Shown here: positions 34,534 to 43,532 of the stretch, piece after piece
Layout of the letters: each line of letters starts with the position of its first letter
Numbering within the stretch: the first letter of the stretch is position 1
Assembly (NCBI GenBank): GCA_002300355.1
Contig: NSGV01000002.1
Span: 248,001 to 312,000, forward strand
DNA length: 64,000 bases
Source: Streptomyces sp. TLI_235
GTDB lineage: Bacteria > Actinomycetota > Actinomycetes > Streptomycetales > Streptomycetaceae
Direction of reading: 5' to 3'
Notes under the pieces: generated by a model
Database searches by the model: none
What the model was told of the DNA's origin: nothing
The model's input: the letters and a program-made list of their open reading frames with translations, nothing else
Made by a program: the position numbers and the translations under genes

Positions 34534-35748
34534 GTGCCTCCGACGACCCCGACGACCACTCCGACGACCGACCGGGCAGCCGACCGGCCGACCGACCAGG
34601 CGGCCCCGCAGGCCCGGCAGATCCTGCCGGCCGAGGAGCGGTACGCCCAGGAACTCGCCTTCCTCGCCGCGTACGACGAGGGCCCCCGCCCGCCCGGCTG
34701 GGCACTGACCCCGGCAGCGGTGGTGACCTTCGTGTGCGGCAGCGACGGCGAGGCCCTCGCCCTGCCGCCGAAGCGCCGCAAGGACGGCGCGCTGCCCGCC
34801 AAGCTGGTCGTCCCGCCGAAGTTCGTCGGCGAGCGGGCGCTGGTGGAGCGCTGCGTGGTCACCCTCGCGGGCGAGCGCGGCCTGCTACTGGTCGGCGAGC
34901 CGGGCACCGCCAAGTCGATGCTCTCCGAGCTGCTGTCCGCCGCAGTCAGCGGCACCAGCGAGCTCACCGTGCAGGGCACCGCCGGCACCACCGAGGACGC
35001 CTTCCGCTACGGCTGGAACTACGCGCTGCTGCTCGCCCAGGGCCCGACCCCGCAGGCGCTGGTCGCCTCGCCGGTGATGACCGCGATGCGCACCGGCCGG
35101 GTCGCCCGGATCGAGGAGGTGACCCGCTGCCTGCCCGAGGTGCAGGACGCCCTGGTGTCGATCCTCTCCGACCGCCGGGTGAGCGTGCCGGAGCTCGCCG
35201 GCACCGCGGACGCCACCGTCGCCGCCGTGCCGGGCTTCACGGTGATCGCCACCGCCAACCTGCGCGACCGCGGCGTCTCCGAGATGTCCGCCGCGCTCAA
35301 GCGCCGCTTCAACTTCGAGACGGTGCACCCGATCGCCGACGCGGACGCGGAGGCCGAGCTGGTCCGCACCCAGGCCACCGCCGCCGTGCAGCGGGCCGGC
35401 GCCGCCTTCGGCGTGGACGACGCCGTGCTGGACGTGCTGGTCACCGTCTTCCGCGACCTGCGCACCGGCCGCTCCGCCGAGGGCTGGGACGTCGAGCGGC
35501 CCGGCACCGTCATGTCCACCGCCGAGGCGGTGCACGTCGCCGCCTCGCTCGGCGTGGCCCGCGCCTACCTGCCCGGCGGCGACGTCCTCGACCTGGTCCC
35601 CGGCCACCTGCTCGGCGCCGTCCGCAAGGACGACCCGGCCGACCACGGCCGGCTGCTCGGCTACTGGGACGGCCCGGTGCGTCGCCGCGCCGAGGACGGC
35701 TCCGCGATGTGGCGCCGCCTGTGGGACCTCCGGGAGAACCTGCGGTGA
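34534..35748 (+). CDS. MoxR-type AAA+ ATPase (YehL-like)
   Basis: A 404-residue ATPase with Walker A GEPGTAKS (residues 121-128), Walker-B-like RIEEVTR (about 190), sensor 1 VIATANLRD, and the arginine-rich GVSEMSAALKRRFNFE region of MoxR proteins. The first ~35 residues are Thr/Pro-rich and probably disordered. MoxR ATPases act with VWA-domain partners to remodel or load metals into target proteins; YehL of E. coli is the nearest known operon counterpart. It starts at GTG 34534, 88 bp after the giant gene, and its stop overlaps the next start (GTGA at 35745). Confidence 0.88.
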   Translation: MPPTTPTTTPTTDRAADRPTDQAAPQARQILPAEERYAQELAFLAAYDEGPRPPGWALTPAAVVTFVCGSDGEALALPPKRRKDGALPAKLVVPPKFVGERALVERCVVTLAGERGLLLVGEPGTAKSMLSELLSAAVSGTSELTVQGTAGTTEDAFRYGWNYALLLAQGPTPQALVASPVMTAMRTGRVARIEEVTRCLPEVQDALVSILSDRRVSVPELAGTADATVAAVPGFTVIATANLRDRGVSEMSAALKRRFNFETVHPIADADAEAELVRTQATAAVQRAGAAFGVDDAVLDVLVTVFRDLRTGRSAEGWDVERPGTVMSTAEAVHVAASLGVARAYLPGGDVLDLVPGHLLGAVRKDDPADHGRLLGYWDGPVRRRAEDGSAMWRRLWDLRENLR

Positions 35749-38700
35749 CCGACCCCCGAACCACGACCTCCACCGCCGACCCGCGGGCGGCGGTGGAGGA
35801 GCTCGCCGCCTCCGCCCTGCCCTACCTGATCGGTGTCCGGCACCACAGCCCGGCGCTGGCCGCGGTGGTGCCGGCCCTGCTCGACAAGGCCGACCCGCAG
35901 GTCGTCTGCGTGGAGCTGCCGGCCGACTTCCAGCGGTGGCTCCCGCACCTCGCCGACCCGGGCACCGTCGCCCCCGTCGCCCTCGCCGGGGCGGACGAGG
36001 ACGGCCACCTCGGCTTCTACCCGTTCGCCGACTTCTCGCCCGAGCTCGCCGCCCTCCGCTGGGCCCGCGAGCACGGCGTCGAGGTGCGCTGCTGCGACCT
36101 GCCGCTCGCCGACAAGGGCTGGTCGCCGGCCGAGGCGGACGCCGCGCCCGGCGGCCGTCCGGCCGGCCCCGCGTACGCGGACGCCCTGGAAGCGGCCGGC
36201 ACCGGCCGCGAGGGCGACGACCTGTGGGACCGCTCCGTCGAGGTGCGGGCTCCCGGCAGCGAGCCGGAGGCCGTCCGCCGCGCCGCGCTGGCCGTCGGCT
36301 GGGCGCTGCGCCGCGACGCCGCCGACCGCGGCGGGGTGCCCGCCCGCGACCTCGCCCGCGAGGCGCACATGCGCCGGGTGATCGCCGCCGCGGCGGCCGG
36401 CGGGCGGCGGGTCGCCGCGGTCGTCGGCGCGTTCCACGGCCCGGCGCTGACCGGTGCCGAGCAGGGCCCGGCCGAGGAGACGCCGGCCGGGGAGGCTCCC
36501 GAGGCCCCGGCCGAGGGCGGCCCGGTGACCTCGCTCGTCCCGTACACCTTCGACCTGCTGGACGCCCGCTCCGGCTACCCCGCGGGCATCCGCGACCCGC
36601 GCTGGCAGCAGGCCGTGCTCACCGCGCAGGGCGACCCGGAGCAGGTCCAGCAGGCCGCCGCCCGGGCGATCACCGAGATCTGCCGCGAGCTGCGCAGGAA
36701 CGGGCACCCGGCCGGCACCGGCGAGGCCGCCGAGACCCTCCGGCTGGCCGGCGACCTCGCCCGGCTGCGCGCCCTGCCCGCCCCCGGCCGCGGCGAACTG
36801 CTGGAGGCCGTGACGGCCGTCCTCGGCCAGGGCGAACCGCTCGGCCGCGGCCGGGCCCTCGCCAAGGCCCTGGAGGCGGTCCTGGTCGGCGCCGACCGCG
36901 GCCGGCTCGCCCCCGGCACCCCGCGCTCCGGCCTCGGCCCGTCCGTGGAGGCCGAGCTCGCCGCGCTGCGGCTGCCCGACCCGGAGGACCCGGACTCCCG
37001 CGAGATGCGCCTCGACCCGCTGCGCTCCGCCCTGGACGGGCGGCGCGAGGTGCTGCTGCAGCGTCTGGAGGTCTGCGGCATCGGCTACGGCAAGGCGGTG
37101 GAGGTGTCCGGCACCGGCGACGGCGCGGCGCTCACCACCCGCTGGCGGATGGCCTGGACACCGTCCGCCGCAGCCCGCCTCGACCTGGCGGGCGTCCGCG
37201 GCGTCACCGCCGAGCACGCCGCCGCAGGCACCCTGCGGGAGACCGCCCGCCGGCAGGCCGCCGAGGGCGGACCGACCTGCGCCCAGCTGCTGGCCGGGCT
37301 GCGCGCCGCCGCCCGCTGCGACCTGCCCGCGCTGGTGGCCGAGCGGCTCGCCGAGGCCGAGCAGCTGCTGCCCGCCTCCGCGACCCTGGCCGAACTCCTC
37401 GACGCGCTGGACCTGTTGGAGGCCCTGCGGCTCTCCCACCTGCCCGGCACCACCGAGCGGAGCCGGGCCGCGGCCGCCGACCTCGCCGTCGTCCTGCTGG
37501 ACGCGGCCGTCCGCGGCCTGCCCGGCCTCGCCGGCAGCGAGGACCCGGCGGACGCCACCGCCCTGGTCGCCCTCGCCACCCGGGCCGGCGACCACCGGCT
37601 CGGCCTGCGGATGGACGCCGCGCTCGCCGAGCTCGCCCGCACCGGCTCCCCGCTCGTCCAGGGCGCCGCGCTCGCCTCCCGGGTGCTGCTCGACCTGGAC
37701 ACCGCCGACCGGCTCGGCGCCCGCGCGGCCGGCTGGGTCGACGCGGCCGCCGACCCCGAGGGCCGCCGCCGGCTCGCCCGGCTGCTCACCGGCCTGCTGA
37801 CGGCCGGCGGGCCGCTGCTGCAGTACGCGCCGGACGCGCTCGGCCCGCTACTGGAGCGGATCGACGTACTGCCCGACCGCGGCTTCCTGGAGCGGCTGCC
37901 CGCGCTGCGGGCCGGCTTCGACGCGCTCAGCCCGGCCGGCCGCGGCCGGCTGCTGGACACCGTCACCGAACGGCTCGGCGAGCGCCCGGACCTGACGCTC
38001 GCCGCCCCGGCCGGGCTGCTCGCCCTCTGGACGGCCGCGGACACCGCCGCGGCCGAGGCACTCGCCGCCCTCGGCCTGCCCGGCACCACCCCGGCCCCGG
38101 CCGGCGAACCGGCGGCGGAGCCGACGGCGGAGGCCGCGGCCGAGCCCGACCCGACCGCCCCGGCCGATGCGGCCGTCGGATCCCCGGACCGGCTCCCGCC
38201 GGCCGACCGGTGGCGGCTGCTGCTCGGCCGCGAGCCGGAGCGGCTCGGCGACGGCGCCCGCCGCTACGCGCAGGCGCTGGACGAGCTGTACGGCCGTGGC
38301 CGCGGCGAGGGCGCCGCCGACCTCGACGGCGGCCCGGGCAGCAACGGCGGCGGCCAGGAGGCGTCCTTCCCGACCGCCCGCGAGTGGTCGGACGAGCTGG
38401 AGGCGCTGTTCGGCGCGGACGTCCGCGAGGAGGTGCTCGCCGCTGCCGCGGACACCGGACGCACCGATGTACTGGCCGAGCTGGACCCGGCGTCCGTCCG
38501 CCCCTCCGTGGAGCTGCTGACCTCGGTGCTCAACCTGGCCGGCGGCATGCCCGAGCACCAGCTGAACCGGCTGCGCCCGCTGGTGCGCCGCCTGGTCGAG
38601 GAGCTGGCCCGCGAGCTCGCCACCCGGATGCGGCCCGCGCTGACCGGCCTGGCCACGCCGCGGCCGACCCGCCGCCCCGGCGGCCGGATCGACCTGCCGC

Positions 38701-39311
38701 GCACCCTGCGGGCCAACCTGGCGCACACCCGGCGGCTGGAGGACGGCCGGACGGTCGTCGTGCCCGAGCAGCCGGTGTTCAGCACCCGCTCGCGGCGGGA
38801 GGCCGACTGGCGGCTGATCCTGGTGGTCGACGTCTCCGGCTCGATGGAGGCCTCGGTCATCTGGTCGGCGCTCACCGCGGCGGTGCTGGGCGGGGTGCCG
38901 ACCCTGTCCACGCACTTCCTGGCCTTCTCCACGCAGGTCGCCGACCTGACGGACCGGGTGTCCGACCCGCTGTCGCTGCTGCTGGAGGTCAAGGTCGGCG
39001 GCGGCACGCACATCGCCGGGGCGCTCGCCCACGCCCGTTCGCTGGTCACCGTGCCCAGCCGCACCCTCGTCGTGGTCGTCAGCGACTTCGAGGAGGGCTA
39101 CCCGCTGGGCGGCCTGCTCGGCGAGGTCCGGGCGCTCGCCTCGTCCGGCGTGCACCTGATGGGCTGCGCGGCCCTGGACGACACCGGCACCCCTCGCTAC
39201 TCGGTGCCGGTGGCCCGCCAACTCGTCGCCGCCGGCATGCCGGTGGCCGCCCTCAGCCCCCTCGCCCTCGCCCGCTGGGTCGGCGACCGCCTCCGCGGGG
39301 ACTCCCGATGA
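35745..39311 (+). CDS. DUF5682 (YehM-like) fused to VWA domain (YehP-like)
   Basis: A 1188-residue protein. Residues 1 to about 780 match DUF5682: LPYLIGVRHHSPALAAVVPALL near the start, then VVCVELPADFQ. A disordered Ala/Glu/Pro linker (about 785-815) follows, and from about 820 (PPADRWRLLLGRE) a VWA-type half. The MIDAS metal site is intact: DVSGSMEAS at about 1029, then GGGTHIAGAL and VVSDFEEG. In E. coli and many actinobacteria YehM- and YehP-like parts are separate genes; here one ORF spans both without a stop. It should couple the MoxR ATPase to its client. GTG 35745 overlaps the ATPase stop. Confidence 0.85.
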   Translation: MTDPRTTTSTADPRAAVEELAASALPYLIGVRHHSPALAAVVPALLDKADPQVVCVELPADFQRWLPHLADPGTVAPVALAGADEDGHLGFYPFADFSPELAALRWAREHGVEVRCCDLPLADKGWSPAEADAAPGGRPAGPAYADALEAAGTGREGDDLWDRSVEVRAPGSEPEAVRRAALAVGWALRRDAADRGGVPARDLAREAHMRRVIAAAAAGGRRVAAVVGAFHGPALTGAEQGPAEETPAGEAPEAPAEGGPVTSLVPYTFDLLDARSGYPAGIRDPRWQQAVLTAQGDPEQVQQAAARAITEICRELRRNGHPAGTGEAAETLRLAGDLARLRALPAPGRGELLEAVTAVLGQGEPLGRGRALAKALEAVLVGADRGRLAPGTPRSGLGPSVEAELAALRLPDPEDPDSREMRLDPLRSALDGRREVLLQRLEVCGIGYGKAVEVSGTGDGAALTTRWRMAWTPSAAARLDLAGVRGVTAEHAAAGTLRETARRQAAEGGPTCAQLLAGLRAAARCDLPALVAERLAEAEQLLPASATLAELLDALDLLEALRLSHLPGTTERSRAAAADLAVVLLDAAVRGLPGLAGSEDPADATALVALATRAGDHRLGLRMDAALAELARTGSPLVQGAALASRVLLDLDTADRLGARAAGWVDAAADPEGRRRLARLLTGLLTAGGPLLQYAPDALGPLLERIDVLPDRGFLERLPALRAGFDALSPAGRGRLLDTVTERLGERPDLTLAAPAGLLALWTAADTAAAEALAALGLPGTTPAPAGEPAAEPTAEAAAEPDPTAPADAAVGSPDRLPPADRWRLLLGREPERLGDGARRYAQALDELYGRGRGEGAADLDGGPGSNGGGQEASFPTAREWSDELEALFGADVREEVLAAAADTGRTDVLAELDPASVRPSVELLTSVLNLAGGMPEHQLNRLRPLVRRLVEELARELATRMRPALTGLATPRPTRRPGGRIDLPRTLRANLAHTRRLEDGRTVVVPEQPVFSTRSRREADWRLILVVDVSGSMEASVIWSALTAAVLGGVPTLSTHFLAFSTQVADLTDRVSDPLSLLLEVKVGGGTHIAGALAHARSLVTVPSRTLVVVVSDFEEGYPLGGLLGEVRALASSGVHLMGCAALDDTGTPRYSVPVARQLVAAGMPVAALSPLALARWVGDRLRGDSR

Positions 39312-39324
39312 CCGGAGGCCCCCG

Positions 39325-39380
39325 ATGACCGGAGAACAGGCGACCGGAGAACAGGCGATGACCGGAGAGACCGCGATGAC
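39325..39380 (+). repeat. Short tandem repeat of ACCGGAGAACAGGCG type
   Basis: Near-identical 15- to 18-bp units (GACCGGAGAACAGGCG) recur two to three times, covering the first codons of the SWIM gene and offering alternative ATG starts. Confidence 0.6.
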
Positions 39381-41298
39381 CGCTGCCGACACCCCCCAGC
39401 TGCCGCCCGTCGCACCCGAGGTGCTGGCGGCCGCGGTGGAGTCCCTGACGTCCCGGCTGCGCAAGAAGCTCGACGCCGCGATCGAGCAGTACGCCGGGCT
39501 GCCCGTGGCACCCGCACCGGACGGCGCGGGCGTGGCCGTGCGGTGCGGCGAGGACGCCGTCGTCACCCTGCTGCCCGGCCCGGACGGCACGGTGGCCGAG
39601 GAGGGGCACGCGCAGTGCAGCTGCCTGCTCGCCCCGCGCTGCCTGCACCGGGCGGCGGTGCTCGGCTGCTGCCCGATCGCCGACCCGCCCGCGGCCGGGG
39701 CCGGCGCAGAAGCCGCGGCGGACGACCCGGCGGCGACGGACGACCCGGCCCAGGCCGGCGCGGACGCCGCCCCGGCCGCGCCCGCCGGGCCGACGGCGCC
39801 CGCGGAGCCGGAGCAGTCGGACACCGTCGAGCCGACGCCCGCCCAGGTGCAGGCCGCGGCCGGCCTGTGGGCGGCGGGGGCCGCGGTGCTCGCCGCGGGC
39901 GTGCCGGCCGCCGGCGCCGTCCCGCAGGCCGAGCTGCTGCGGGCCGCGCACACCGCGCGGCTGGCCGACCTGCACCGGGCGGAGGCCGCCGCGCTGCGGG
40001 TGGTCCGCGGCCTGCGCGGCGCCCGCGCCCGGTACAGCAGCCACCGCACCGCGGACCTGGCGGCCGCGCTGCGCGAGCTGCTGCTCACCACGGCGCTGCT
40101 GCGCTCCGGCCCGACCGACCGTGCGGTGCTCGGCACCGCCCGCCGCGCCTACAAGCCGGGCGGCGCGCTGCGGGTGCACGGCGTCTGCCGGGAGCCGGTG
40201 CTGACCGCCACCGGGTACGGCGGTGTGGTGACCCACCTGGTCACCGAGGACGGCCGCTGGCTGTCGGTGGCCGACATCAAGCCGGGCGGGCCGGCCCGGG
40301 CCCGCGGCGCCGGTACCGCGCCGGTCTCGGTCGGCGCGGCCGCCCTGGACCACGCGCAGCTGTCCCGCGGCGGGCTGCTGATCTCGGGTGCGACCGTCTC
40401 CGCGGACGGCCGGCTCGGATCGGGCCGGGGCGTGCGGGCCAACCCGGTGGCGGGGCTGGACTGGGGTTCCGGCCCGCTGGCGGCGCTGTTCGCCCGTCCG
40501 TTGGCGGAGGCCGTCTCGGAGCGCCTCGCCGACGGCCCGCTGGCCGACCCGGACCGGGCGGAGGTGCTGCGCCGGCCCGTCGGCTGCGATCTGGTGGTGC
40601 TCGGCGCGTCCGGCGACTGCCTGCTCGCCCGCGAGCTGGACGGGGCCACCGGGGAGCCGCACGGCCCGCTGGTCCGGCTGGTCGCCGCCAACCGCCACCC
40701 GGACCTGGCACACACCGCCAACCTCACCCGGCTCGCCGCCCACCCGGGTCTGCGGGTGCGGGTGCTCGCCCGGGTCGACCCGGACCGGGCCGCCACCCTG
40801 CGCCCGCTGGCGGTCGCACCCGTGCCGGGGGCTGAGGCCACGCTGCGGCTCCCGGCCGAGTGGCAGGGCCGGGCCGACCTCGGCTACGACCTGCTCCAGG
40901 GCGCGCACTTCCCCGCCCCGGGCGACGCCGGGGCCTGCGGGCCGGACGTCGTAGCCGGGCCGGACCCGCTGGGCGACTCGCCGCTGTGGCGGGTCCGCCG
41001 CCTGGTGGAGCTGGCGGTCGCGGGCGGTCGGCGCGCCGTCGCCGAGTCGGCGCGCAGCGGCGGGGCCCGGACGGACGCGGCGGCGCTGCGGCGCACCGGT
41101 TTCCGCACGGCCGGTGAGCTCTCGACGGCGCTCGCAGCGGAGGCCGACCGGCGCCGGCGCGACGTCTTCGGCCGGCTCGGCGACCCGAGCGCCGACCGCT
41201 ACGCGGAGCAGTGGCTGGCCGCCGCCCTCCACCTCACCGCCGCCGAGCGCGAGCTCGTCCGGGCGACCTGGCACACCCGGGAGGCGGCGGCCGGCTGA
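39325..41298 (+). CDS. SWIM-zinc-finger protein (YehQ-like), last gene of operon
   Basis: A 657-residue protein with a CxC-x5-CxH SWIM zinc-finger motif (Cys98, Cys100, Cys106, His108) near the N-terminus, an Ala/Pro/Asp-rich linker (about 120-175) and a long helical and beta mixed C-terminal part. SWIM-domain proteins often bind DNA or partner proteins, and YehQ-like SWIM proteins accompany YehL/M/P-type genes. It starts 13 bp after the VWA gene; ATG 39325 is the first in-frame start, with others at 39358 and 39376 in a short tandem repeat. A strong hairpin follows and closes the operon. Confidence 0.75.
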   Translation: MTGEQATGEQAMTGETAMTAADTPQLPPVAPEVLAAAVESLTSRLRKKLDAAIEQYAGLPVAPAPDGAGVAVRCGEDAVVTLLPGPDGTVAEEGHAQCSCLLAPRCLHRAAVLGCCPIADPPAAGAGAEAAADDPAATDDPAQAGADAAPAAPAGPTAPAEPEQSDTVEPTPAQVQAAAGLWAAGAAVLAAGVPAAGAVPQAELLRAAHTARLADLHRAEAAALRVVRGLRGARARYSSHRTADLAAALRELLLTTALLRSGPTDRAVLGTARRAYKPGGALRVHGVCREPVLTATGYGGVVTHLVTEDGRWLSVADIKPGGPARARGAGTAPVSVGAAALDHAQLSRGGLLISGATVSADGRLGSGRGVRANPVAGLDWGSGPLAALFARPLAEAVSERLADGPLADPDRAEVLRRPVGCDLVVLGASGDCLLARELDGATGEPHGPLVRLVAANRHPDLAHTANLTRLAAHPGLRVRVLARVDPDRAATLRPLAVAPVPGAEATLRLPAEWQGRADLGYDLLQGAHFPAPGDAGACGPDVVAGPDPLGDSPLWRVRRLVELAVAGGRRAVAESARSGGARTDAAALRRTGFRTAGELSTALAAEADRRRRDVFGRLGDPSADRYAEQWLAAALHLTAAERELVRATWHTREAAAG

Positions 41299-41312
41299 GC
41301 CGGCACCCGTAC

Positions 41313-41342
41313 GGCGGCGCCCCTGCGTGCAGGGGCGCCGCC
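41313..41342 (+). terminator. Terminator of the MoxR-VWA operon
   Basis: A perfect 14-bp inverted repeat with a 2-nt loop lies 14 bp after the SWIM gene stop. Confidence 0.8.
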
Positions 41343-41352
41343 TCGACAGGAT

Positions 41353-41365
41353 TGATGATTCGTCA
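41353..41365. promoter_or_regulatory. TGATGATTCGTCA imperfect palindrome
   Basis: This sits about 73 bp upstream of the lipoprotein start, just after the operon terminator, so in the lipoprotein promoter region. It is related to the 13-mers at 28296 and 43054. Confidence 0.4.
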
Positions 41366-41437
41366 GATTCCCTGTGTGCGCAGGTGTTCGAGTGTGGCAG
41401 CCTGCGTACCCAGGACGACCGCTCACCGGGGGGACCC

Positions 41438-42082
41438 ATGCGACACCTTTCGACCGTACGTGCCCGGCTCGCCGCCGTCCTCGTCTGCGGCGCCCTGCTC
41501 ACCGCCTGTGGCTCCGGCTCGTCGGGCTCCGGCGGGGACGCGGCCGCGGCGAGCTCGCCCGCCCCCGAGGAGAGCGGCCCGGGCGCCTACACGGCGAAGG
41601 ACGAGATCTGTGCCCTGCTCGACCTCGGGCAGCTCCGCGACTCCATGGGCCAGGCCTCGGGCGCCGGCAAGAACAGCACGGCCGCCCTCGGCGGCGGCCC
41701 CAGCACGTCCTGCCTCACGGTCCTCAACAACGCCGACAACCGCTCCGGCGGCAGCGTGAACGTCAAGGCCGTCTGGTGGCGGGACGTGGCCAGTGCGCGG
41801 GACCTGTACCGCCTGTCCCGTACCGACACCACCCCGCGGGACGCCCGGGACGGCAAGGTCGACGACCTGCCGAATGTCGGCGAGCAGGCCCACCGCTGGG
41901 TGGGCAGCGGCAGCGCCGACAAGGTCGTCTACCTCAACCTGGTGACCCGCCGCAGCAACCTCGAGCTGGTCATCACGGCCATCGCCGACTCCGCCACCCC
42001 CGTCACCGCCGAGCAGCAGGCCAAGGTCTTCGACGGCATGGCCCGCCTCGCCGAGGCCACGTTCACCCGCCTCCGGTCCTGA
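41438..42082 (+). CDS. Secreted lipoprotein, DUF3558-like
   Basis: A 214-residue lipoprotein with lipobox LLTAC (acylated Cys at residue 24), a short Ser/Gly/Ala linker, and a mature domain with paired cysteines (EICALLDLG and STSCLTVLNN). The layout (DEICALLDLGQLR, then a WWRDVASARDLYR region and a final helix) is typical of DUF3558-type surface lipoproteins of unknown function. ATG 41438 has GGGGGG at good distance. The TGATGATTCGTCA motif lies upstream. It is not part of the preceding operon, which is closed by a terminator. Confidence 0.75.
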   Translation: MRHLSTVRARLAAVLVCGALLTACGSGSSGSGGDAAAASSPAPEESGPGAYTAKDEICALLDLGQLRDSMGQASGAGKNSTAALGGGPSTSCLTVLNNADNRSGGSVNVKAVWWRDVASARDLYRLSRTDTTPRDARDGKVDDLPNVGEQAHRWVGSGSADKVVYLNLVTRRSNLELVITAIADSATPVTAEQQAKVFDGMARLAEATFTRLRS

Positions 42083-42150
42083 CCGGCCGCCGCTGTCCGG
42101 TGTCCGCCCCGGAACCTGGCCCAGTACGCCGTGACCATCCCACCACGGCG

Positions 42151-42534
42151 GTGCAGACCGTCGTCGACCGCTCGACCCGCACCGTCCGGTACAGCAGCGC
42201 CGGGCGCCCGCCCCCGTTGCTGGTCCACGCGGACGGCGCCGTGCAGGTGCTCGACGGGGCCACCGATCCGCCGCTTGGCGCCTGGGAGAACGACATCCCG
42301 CGCTCCGAGGCGACCGCCGGGTACCGGCCCGGGGCCACCCTGGTGCTCTACACCGACGGCCTGATCGAGCGGCGCGGCGAGGACATCGACGTCGGGCTGG
42401 GACGGCTCACCGCCAGCGCCGCGCGGCACCGCGGCCTCGACCCGGAGGACCTGGCGGACGCCGTGCTCGCCGACCTCGGCGCCGACGGCCCCCAGGGCAC
42501 GGACGACATCGCCCTGGTCGCCGTCCGGCTCTGA
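42151..42534 (+). pseudogene. Truncated SpoIIE-type phosphatase remnant
   Basis: About 127 residues correspond to the C-terminal half of a SpoIIE/RsbU-type phosphatase domain: VRYSSAGRPPPLLV, ATLVLYTDGLIERR, and the end GTDDIALVAVRL. The N-terminal half, including the GGDxxD metal site, and any sensor domain are missing, and there is no ribosome site. It starts without a plausible gene start right after the lipoprotein, so it is a fossil. The sequence just before it (TTAVQTVVDRST) still resembles the family, so the break lies close to 42145. Confidence 0.7.
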
Positions 42535-42636
42535 TCCGCCCGGCCGCACCGTGCGCCCCGCACCGGGTGCGCTCCGACGGCTCCGGAGGGAGGCTGGTCT
42601 CCCCCGAGGTCAACCAGTCCACGAAGGGACGGAACC

Positions 42637-42939
42637 GTGGCCACCGACTACGACGCCCCCCGCAAAGGCGACGACGAGAGCTCCGACGAGAGCATCGAGG
42701 AGCTCAAGGCCCACCGGGCGGAACGGGCCGACGGCAAGGTCGACGTCGACGAGTTCGACGCGGCCGAGGGGCTCGAACTGCCGGGAGCGGACCTGTCGGG
42801 CGAGGAACTGACCGTGCAGGTCCTGCCCAAGCAGCAGGACGAGTTCACCTGCGCGAGCTGCTTCATGGTGCGGCACCGCAGCCAGCTCGCCGGCGAGAAC
42901 GCCGCCGGGCAGCCGATCTGCAAGGAGTGTGCCGACTGA
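42637..42939 (+). CDS. DUF4193 small zinc-ribbon-like protein
   Basis: A 100-residue conserved actinobacterial DUF4193 protein: acidic N-terminal half, then CASCFMVRHRSQLA and the closing ICKECAD, giving a four-cysteine zinc site in the C-terminal third. The C-terminal layout recalls DksA-like zinc fingers; its role is not established, but the family is widely kept near the cell-division and core region of actinobacterial chromosomes. GTG 42637 follows AAGGGAC. It stands alone after the phosphatase remnant. Confidence 0.9.
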   Translation: MATDYDAPRKGDDESSDESIEELKAHRAERADGKVDVDEFDAAEGLELPGADLSGEELTVQVLPKQQDEFTCASCFMVRHRSQLAGENAAGQPICKECAD

Positions 42940-43053
42940 TCGCGTCGGCGGAGCACGGCCGCGGACGGCCCCGCGGGGTCGGTCCGAGGAGAGTTGCGGG
43001 CCCGGCGGCCCCAGGTCCACGTGCGTCCGGCCGCCACGATCGGGCGCATCGCC

Positions 43054-43066
43054 TGATGCTCCGTCA
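43054..43066. promoter_or_regulatory. TGATGCTCCGTCA imperfect palindrome
   Basis: The third copy of the TGATnnTyCGTCA-type 13-mer lies in the decayed stretch between DUF4193 and the arsR/arsC scar. No intact gene lies immediately next to it. Confidence 0.3.
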
Positions 43067-43158
43067 ACTATCGCAGCCGCTCGATCACGGCGAGGACGAG
43101 CGCGACGAGGGTGCCGACCGGGACGACAGGCGCCCGCCGGCCGATCCGGACGAGGCGG

Positions 43159-43531
43159 TCATGCCCGGGCTTCGACTTCCAGGTCGGCGAGCAGACCGCG
43201 GACGCGGCGCTCGATCTCGTCGTGGATCGGGCGCACGGTCTCGACGGTCAGGGCCTTCGGGATCTCGGCGGAGATGTCGATCCCGGTCGAGACGGTGGGA
43301 GATCGTCGGCTGGGACACGTCGAACGGACCGGTCAGGTCGCAGACGCAGGCCTCGCCGCGCTCGTACGAGGCGATCAGCGACAGCAGCCGCGGCCGCACC
43401 GGGTCCGACAGCGCCTTGAACATCCGGGCGAGGTCGACCGCGGCCTCCTCGCCCAGCGGCTCGCGGACCATCGGCGAGCAGCACACCGCGGCGTCGTCCT
43501 GCCCGAGGACGACCAGCTCTGATTTCGACAT
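43159..43531 (-). pseudogene. Deletion scar: arsR 5' part joined to arsC 3' part
   Basis: ATG 43531 starts an ArsR-family repressor (MSKSELVVLGQDDAAVCC, FKALSDPVRPRLLSL, ACVCDLTGPFDVSQPTISH) that breaks off at about 43295, before the recognition helix end. From there a different frame encodes two pieces of an ArsC-type arsenate reductase: STGIDISAEIPKALTVETV, then, with about 35-40 residues lost, RPIHDEIERRVRGLLADLEVEA to TGA 43159. So an ars operon was reduced by at least two deletions. The N-terminal metal-sensing Cys pair of the repressor is still encoded. Any product would be a frameshifted ArsR fragment, which lacks dimer and DNA-binding parts. Confidence 0.75.
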
Positions 43532-43532
43532 G

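Noticed and set aside
30383..34708. 1441-residue ORF overlapping the giant gene
   Set aside because: It is an Arg/Pro-rich shadow frame inside the 1639-residue gene, which has the coherent protein features.
41438..42534. Lipoprotein and phosphatase remnant as one fused gene
   Set aside because: The lipoprotein ends at a stop at 42082 and the remnant is in another frame, with no ribosome site.
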